From Novosphingobium sp. (GTDB lineage Bacteria > Pseudomonadota > Alphaproteobacteria > Sphingomonadales > Sphingomonadaceae), in NCBI GenBank assembly GCA_027490345.1, contig JAIXYF010000161.1, forward strand, positions 1 through 9,528: a DNA stretch of 9,528 nucleotides. The letters run 5' to 3'. The notes under the pieces are model-generated. The model saw only the letters and a program-made list of their open reading frames with translations, had not been told where the DNA came from and ran no database searches. The position numbers and the translations under genes are program-made. Below, piece after piece: positions 7,146 to 9,528 of this stretch. The number at the start of each line of letters is the position of its first letter. The stretch's first letter is position 1.

Positions 7146-8597
7146 TCAGAGTACGAGGTCAGCAACCTCGATCAGGGTAGTTCCGTCAATCCGGATGGCA
7201 AAATCGGCCACGCCGTCGCCGTTCATGTCGCCCGAAAGCAGCATGGCGGTTCGGCCGATTGCGAGGCGCAATTCACCTGCAACATTACTGAAGTTGGAAG
7301 TGCCGATGAACGTGAAAGCTTGATCGTCGGCAATGCCGTAGTTCGCGTCAATCCCGGAGAGATCGATCACGTCGCCCTCGGCATGCTTGAAATCACGAAT
7401 GCGATCGGCATTGCCGATGGTCGCGCCCACGAGGTCGCCATCGTTGAAAATGAAACGATCGGCGCCGAGCCCGCCCACCAGAACATCTTTGCCCGACCCG
7501 CCCGAGACGCTGTCATCGCCGGTGCCGCCGTTCACGCTGTCATCGCCAGCGCCGCCCGAGATATCATCGTTGCCGTCGCCGCCAGACACCTTGTCTTTGC
7601 CGTCGCCGCCCGAAACGCTGTCATCGCCGCGGTCACCGCTCACGCTGTCGTCGCCGGCGCCACCCGAAACATCATCGTTGCCGTCGCCGCCAGACACCTT
7701 GTCTTTGCCGTCGCCGCCCGAGACGCTGTCATCTCCGCGATCACCGCCCACGCTGTCGTCGCCAACGCCGCCCGAAACATCATCGTTGCCGTCGCCGCCA
7801 GACACCTTGTCTTTGCCGTCGCCGCCCGAAACACTGTCGTCGCCGAAGCTGCCGCTCACGCTGTCGTTGCCAAGACCGCCTGAGACATCGTCGTCGCCCT
7901 CGCCGCCCACGACCTTGTCGTCGCCGTCGTCACCCGAGAGCGAATCATCGCCCGCATCGCCGGAAAGTTTGTCGTCGTCGTCGTCGCCCGAGAGCTTATC
8001 GTCATCGTCGCCGCCGTTCAGCTGATCCTTGCCAGAACCACCTTGCAGATCGTCGAAGCCAGAGCCGCCCACCAGACGGTCGTCGCCGTCATCACCCGAG
8101 AGCGAATCGTCGCCGTCATCGCCCGAGAGCTTGTCGCGGCCTCGGCCGCCGCGGATCGAGTCGTCGCCGTAGCCGCCGCTGCTGACATCATCGTCATCGC
8201 CGCAGTCGACGCTGTCGTCATCGCTGCCGTCATCATCAAGATCGTGCTTGCCCCCGCGCTGGTTCAGCTCGGGAATGTCCAGACCATCGTCATCGTCATC
8301 GTCATTTCCACCCTCGCCGCCCGAACCGGCGATGATCGGCGTGCCGTCGAGCGTGGTGAAGCTGGTCACCGGCTTGTTATACAGCGTGGCATCATCGCTC
8401 AAGCTGGCGGTCTGGTGGAACACCTGCAGCCGGATGTATTGCGCATACGTTGATGTCAGCGTGACATCACCGGTCGCCTGATCAAAGGAAAGGGTCTGGT
8501 TGCGCTTAAGGTCTTCGGGCGCGAACGAGCCATCATCCTCTTGCTCGAACCAATTGATGGTGCTGCCATCGATAACAAATTTATGAAGATCAGACAC
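7146..8597 (-). CDS. RTX calcium-binding protein with serralysin-type C-terminal domain
   Basis: A 483-residue, extremely acidic protein. Residues 1-95 form an N-terminal domain I do not recognise, with strand-like segments and no signal peptide. Residues 96-140 are an Asp-rich linker that includes a run of six Asp and the only cysteine (132). Residues 141-382 hold about 27 RTX nonapeptides of the GGxGxDxLx type, which fold into a calcium-filled beta-roll. Residues 383-483 resemble the serralysin C-terminal domain (DRIRDF, DVIDLSGIDA, FTFIGT, GELR, DMNGDGVADFAIRI), which normally carries the type I secretion signal. No protease, lipase or toxin motif is visible. An upstream extension to a TTG at 8657 is possible, but GTG at 8595-8597 is preceded by AAGGA at 8607-8611 with a 9-base spacer. 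It is probably secreted and structural or adhesive, but its role is unknown and no type I exporter is in the window. Confidence 0.9.
   Translation of the reverse strand: MSDLHKFVIDGSTINWFEQEDDGSFAPEDLKRNQTLSFDQATGDVTLTSTYAQYIRLQVFHQTASLSDDATLYNKPVTSFTTLDGTPIIAGSGGEGGNDDDDDDGLDIPELNQRGGKHDLDDDGSDDDSVDCGDDDDVSSGGYGDDSIRGGRGRDKLSGDDGDDSLSGDDGDDRLVGGSGFDDLQGGSGKDQLNGGDDDDKLSGDDDDDKLSGDAGDDSLSGDDGDDKVVGGEGDDDVSGGLGNDSVSGSFGDDSVSGGDGKDKVSGGDGNDDVSGGVGDDSVGGDRGDDSVSGGDGKDKVSGGDGNDDVSGGAGDDSVSGDRGDDSVSGGDGKDKVSGGDGNDDISGGAGDDSVNGGTGDDSVSGGSGKDVLVGGLGADRFIFNDGDLVGATIGNADRIRDFKHAEGDVIDLSGIDANYGIADDQAFTFIGTSNFSNVAGELRLAIGRTAMLLSGDMNGDGVADFAIRIDGTTLIEVADLVL
7452..8177 (-). repeat. Array of about 27 RTX nonapeptide repeats (27-base units)
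   Basis: This is the DNA encoding the beta-roll of the RTX protein: 26 full nonapeptides followed by a shorter capping unit, GGLGADRF. Most units match G-[GD]-x-G-x-D-x-[LV]-x. Several replace the second glycine with Asp (GDDGDD), which makes the array unusually acidic. The strong codon periodicity makes the opposite strand open in two frames; those are not genes. Confidence 0.9.
7530..7853 (-). repeat. Three tandem copies of a near-identical 108-base unit
   Basis: Inside the RTX array a higher-order unit of four nonapeptides (36 residues) occurs three times in a row. The identical marker GCCAGACACCTTGTCTTTGC starts at plus-strand positions 7581, 7689 and 7797, exactly 108 bases apart. The copies differ at only scattered bases, which suggests recent duplication. 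As the unit is a multiple of three, gain or loss of a copy would keep the frame. Confidence 0.9.
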
Positions 8598-8606
8598 GGT
8601 GATTTT

Positions 8607-8611
8607 TCCTT
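8607..8611 (-). promoter_or_regulatory. Ribosome binding site of the RTX gene
   Basis: AAGGA on the minus strand, nine bases before the GTG at 8595-8597. It decides the start in favour of this GTG over the in-frame TTG at 8657, which has no such sequence and would give an unlikely 20-residue extension. Confidence 0.7.
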
Positions 8612-8822
8612 TTGCCGAACTGCAGATTCTGGCCACAAGCCATTGAAATCCGATCAAGAAATCGAGCTTCTACAGGAAGCCTATCATCGCCACATGTGCG
8701 GGACATCCGTCAGATGGGGGGTAGATTCGCAAATAATCGCGCGGTCGCAGTCCCATTTTGGCATGATTGCCCGTGGGACCACGCAAGGCGAATTGATCTG
8801 GGCCTCCTTCGCGGAGCCGGAT

Positions 8823-8868
8823 CAACAAACGAGGCCCAAGGTTGCTCACCAATGAGCAGCCTCGGGCC
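8823..8868 (-). terminator. Stem-loop, probable terminator of the SCO-family gene
   Basis: A 16-base arm at 8853-8868 pairs with 8833-8848 around a 4-base loop. On the minus strand there is one C-A mismatch and one G-U pair. It is followed by a T-rich but interrupted tract (TCGTTTGTTG). It begins about 75 bases past the SCO-family stop codon. The stem is strong and the T-tract is mediocre, so termination is likely but may be leaky. Confidence 0.55.
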
Positions 8869-8941
8869 CGAACCGGACCAGCCGGTAAGTTCGATTGTCA
8901 AATGCAAGGCCTGTCCCATCGTGCAGACCTGCTTGAACGGA

Positions 8942-9528
8942 TCACTCGCCGCAGATGCCCTTGATGTAGCGGCGCTTGATGGCCGCCCTGTCAATCGGAT
9001 TGCGTTCAGCCTTGCTCAGCGTCTCGACCAGATCCACCATCGCGTCCGCACCCATGTCATGATAGCCATAACCGGCGACCAGCGTATCGGGTCCGATCAG
9101 ATAGATGGACGAGCTGTGGTTGATGCTCATGCCTTCTTCCGATTTGCGCGGCGGCACATGCTCGCGCATCACGTGATAGGCTGCAGTGGCCTGCGCGAGT
9201 TGAAGCCGGCTGCCCGAGAGCACTTCGATTTCGATACCGTGCCGGAGCGCCATCCATCCCATGGCATAACGCTTTGACCAATTGCTGCCGTGCTTCATTT
9301 CGGAACCATCAGCATTGATGCGCTGAATTCCGCCAATCGGGGGGGCTTCGATATCAACGAAAGCAGCCTTTGCAGCGAATCCGCGATCACGCAAAGTCCG
9401 GGCCGCATCGGCTAGAACGGGCGCTGCCGCCAGACATGATCCCTGGCAGCGCGCGTAGCCGAAATAGAGGAACGTCCAGCGCCCCAGAAAGTTGGCCTGG
9501 CTGATCGGGTTCCCTCGCCAGTCGGCAA
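8942..9528 (-). CDS. SCO1/SenC-family thioredoxin-fold protein, C-terminal part (cut by window edge)
   Basis: The frame is open to the right edge, giving 194 visible residues; the start and any membrane anchor or signal peptide lie outside the window. SCO proteins are membrane-anchored, periplasm-facing copper chaperones or thiol oxidoreductases that help mature the CuA site of cytochrome c oxidase. Visible hallmarks are the strand WTFLYFGYARC, the CxxxC pair CQGSC (Cys27 and Cys31 of the fragment), VDIEAPP at the place of the usual VDPERDTP, VLSGSRLQLAQATAAYHV matching the 'TG..e.i......y.V' helix, and NHSSSIYLIGPD with the third metal-ligand His (137). The CxxxC lacks the usual proline after the first Cys, and about ten extra residues follow VDIEAPP. 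An internal TTG at 9394 is not the start, because conserved sequence continues upstream. The exact role is uncertain, as no oxidase gene is in view. Confidence 0.85.
   Translation of the reverse strand, partial: ADWRGNPISQANFLGRWTFLYFGYARCQGSCLAAAPVLADAARTLRDRGFAAKAAFVDIEAPPIGGIQRINADGSEMKHGSNWSKRYAMGWMALRHGIEIEVLSGSRLQLAQATAAYHVMREHVPPRKSEEGMSINHSSSIYLIGPDTLVAGYGYHDMGADAMVDLVETLSKAERNPIDRAAIKRRYIKGICGE

Larger units (their letters stand above)
8598..8941. other. Gene-free region between the SCO-family gene and the RTX gene
   Basis: About 345 bases. It contains the stem-loop near 8850, probably the terminator of the SCO-family gene, and the ribosome binding site of the RTX gene. The RTX promoter is expected between about 8620 and 8820, but I see no convincing -35/-10 pair. 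Short open frames exist on both strands, but none has a start with a ribosome binding site and protein-like composition. Confidence 0.5.

Noticed and set aside
6963..7883. Long plus-strand open frame (306 codons) with an Ala/Val-rich repeat pattern
   Set aside because: It is the antisense of the RTX repeats; the periodic GGxGxD codons create an open complementary frame. Its repeats mirror the 108-base units, and it lacks a convincing ribosome binding site or known domain.
7387..8025. Plus-strand frame of 212 codons with Ser-Pro-Pro-rich repeats
   Set aside because: This is another shadow of the same RTX array in a second frame; the composition is explained fully by the reverse complement of Gly/Asp codons.
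8803..8809. Perfect AAGGAGG on the minus strand in the gap before the RTX gene
   Set aside because: There is no ATG, GTG or TTG within usual distance; the nearest TTG is about 16 bases away and opens only a short frame without recognisable features. Probably chance.
1..9528. Looked for CRISPR repeats, tRNA genes, insertion sequences, attachment sites and toxin-antitoxin pairs
   Set aside because: The only tandem repeats are the coding RTX units; no cloverleaf, transposase, integrase or small gene pair could be supported.

Overview
The window looks like alphaproteobacterial DNA, most likely from a sphingomonad (Novosphingobium/Sphingomonas/Erythrobacter type). I infer this from the high G+C content, the frequent GTG starts and the style of the VirB proteins; it is not proven by any marker gene. 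Every gene I can support lies on the minus strand, so the genes read from high to low coordinates. I see no tRNA, rRNA, CRISPR, insertion sequence or relaxase.

Layout in transcription order. (1) 9528-8942: the 3' part of a SCO1/SenC-family thioredoxin-fold protein, cut by the window edge and followed by a stem-loop near 8850. (2) 8597-7146: a 483-residue, very acidic RTX protein. It has about 27 glycine/aspartate nonapeptides and a serralysin-type C-terminal domain. It starts at a GTG behind a good ribosome binding site and ends at a strong intrinsic terminator (7083-7121). (3) 7082-6870: a gene-free stretch with several small dyads, presumably the control region of the next operon. (4) 6869-1: a compact type IV secretion operon, virB2-virB3-virB4-virB6-virB8-virB9-virB10-virB11. 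The last gene is cut by the left edge of the window.

The five junctions from virB4/virB6 to virB10/virB11 are all four-base stop/start overlaps (ATGA, or GTGA at the last one). The genes should therefore be translationally coupled and made in fixed ratios. The products cover the pilin (VirB2), the inner-membrane parts (VirB3, VirB6, VirB8), the core complex (VirB9, VirB10) and two ATPases (VirB4, VirB11). No virB1, virB5 or virB7 lies within the run, and the overlaps leave no room for virB5 or virB7 at their usual places. VirD4, a relaxase and any effector are also not visible, so the sequence cannot tell conjugation from effector export.

The RTX gene is separated from the virB operon by a terminator, so it is a neighbour and not an operon member. 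RTX proteins normally leave through a type I exporter, which is not in the window. I did not find clear evidence of an undescribed system. The points most worth following are the reduced virB set, the RTX protein with its unrecognised N-terminal domain and recent 108-bp tandem triplication, and a possible small secreted peptide encoded in the virB6/virB8 junction.
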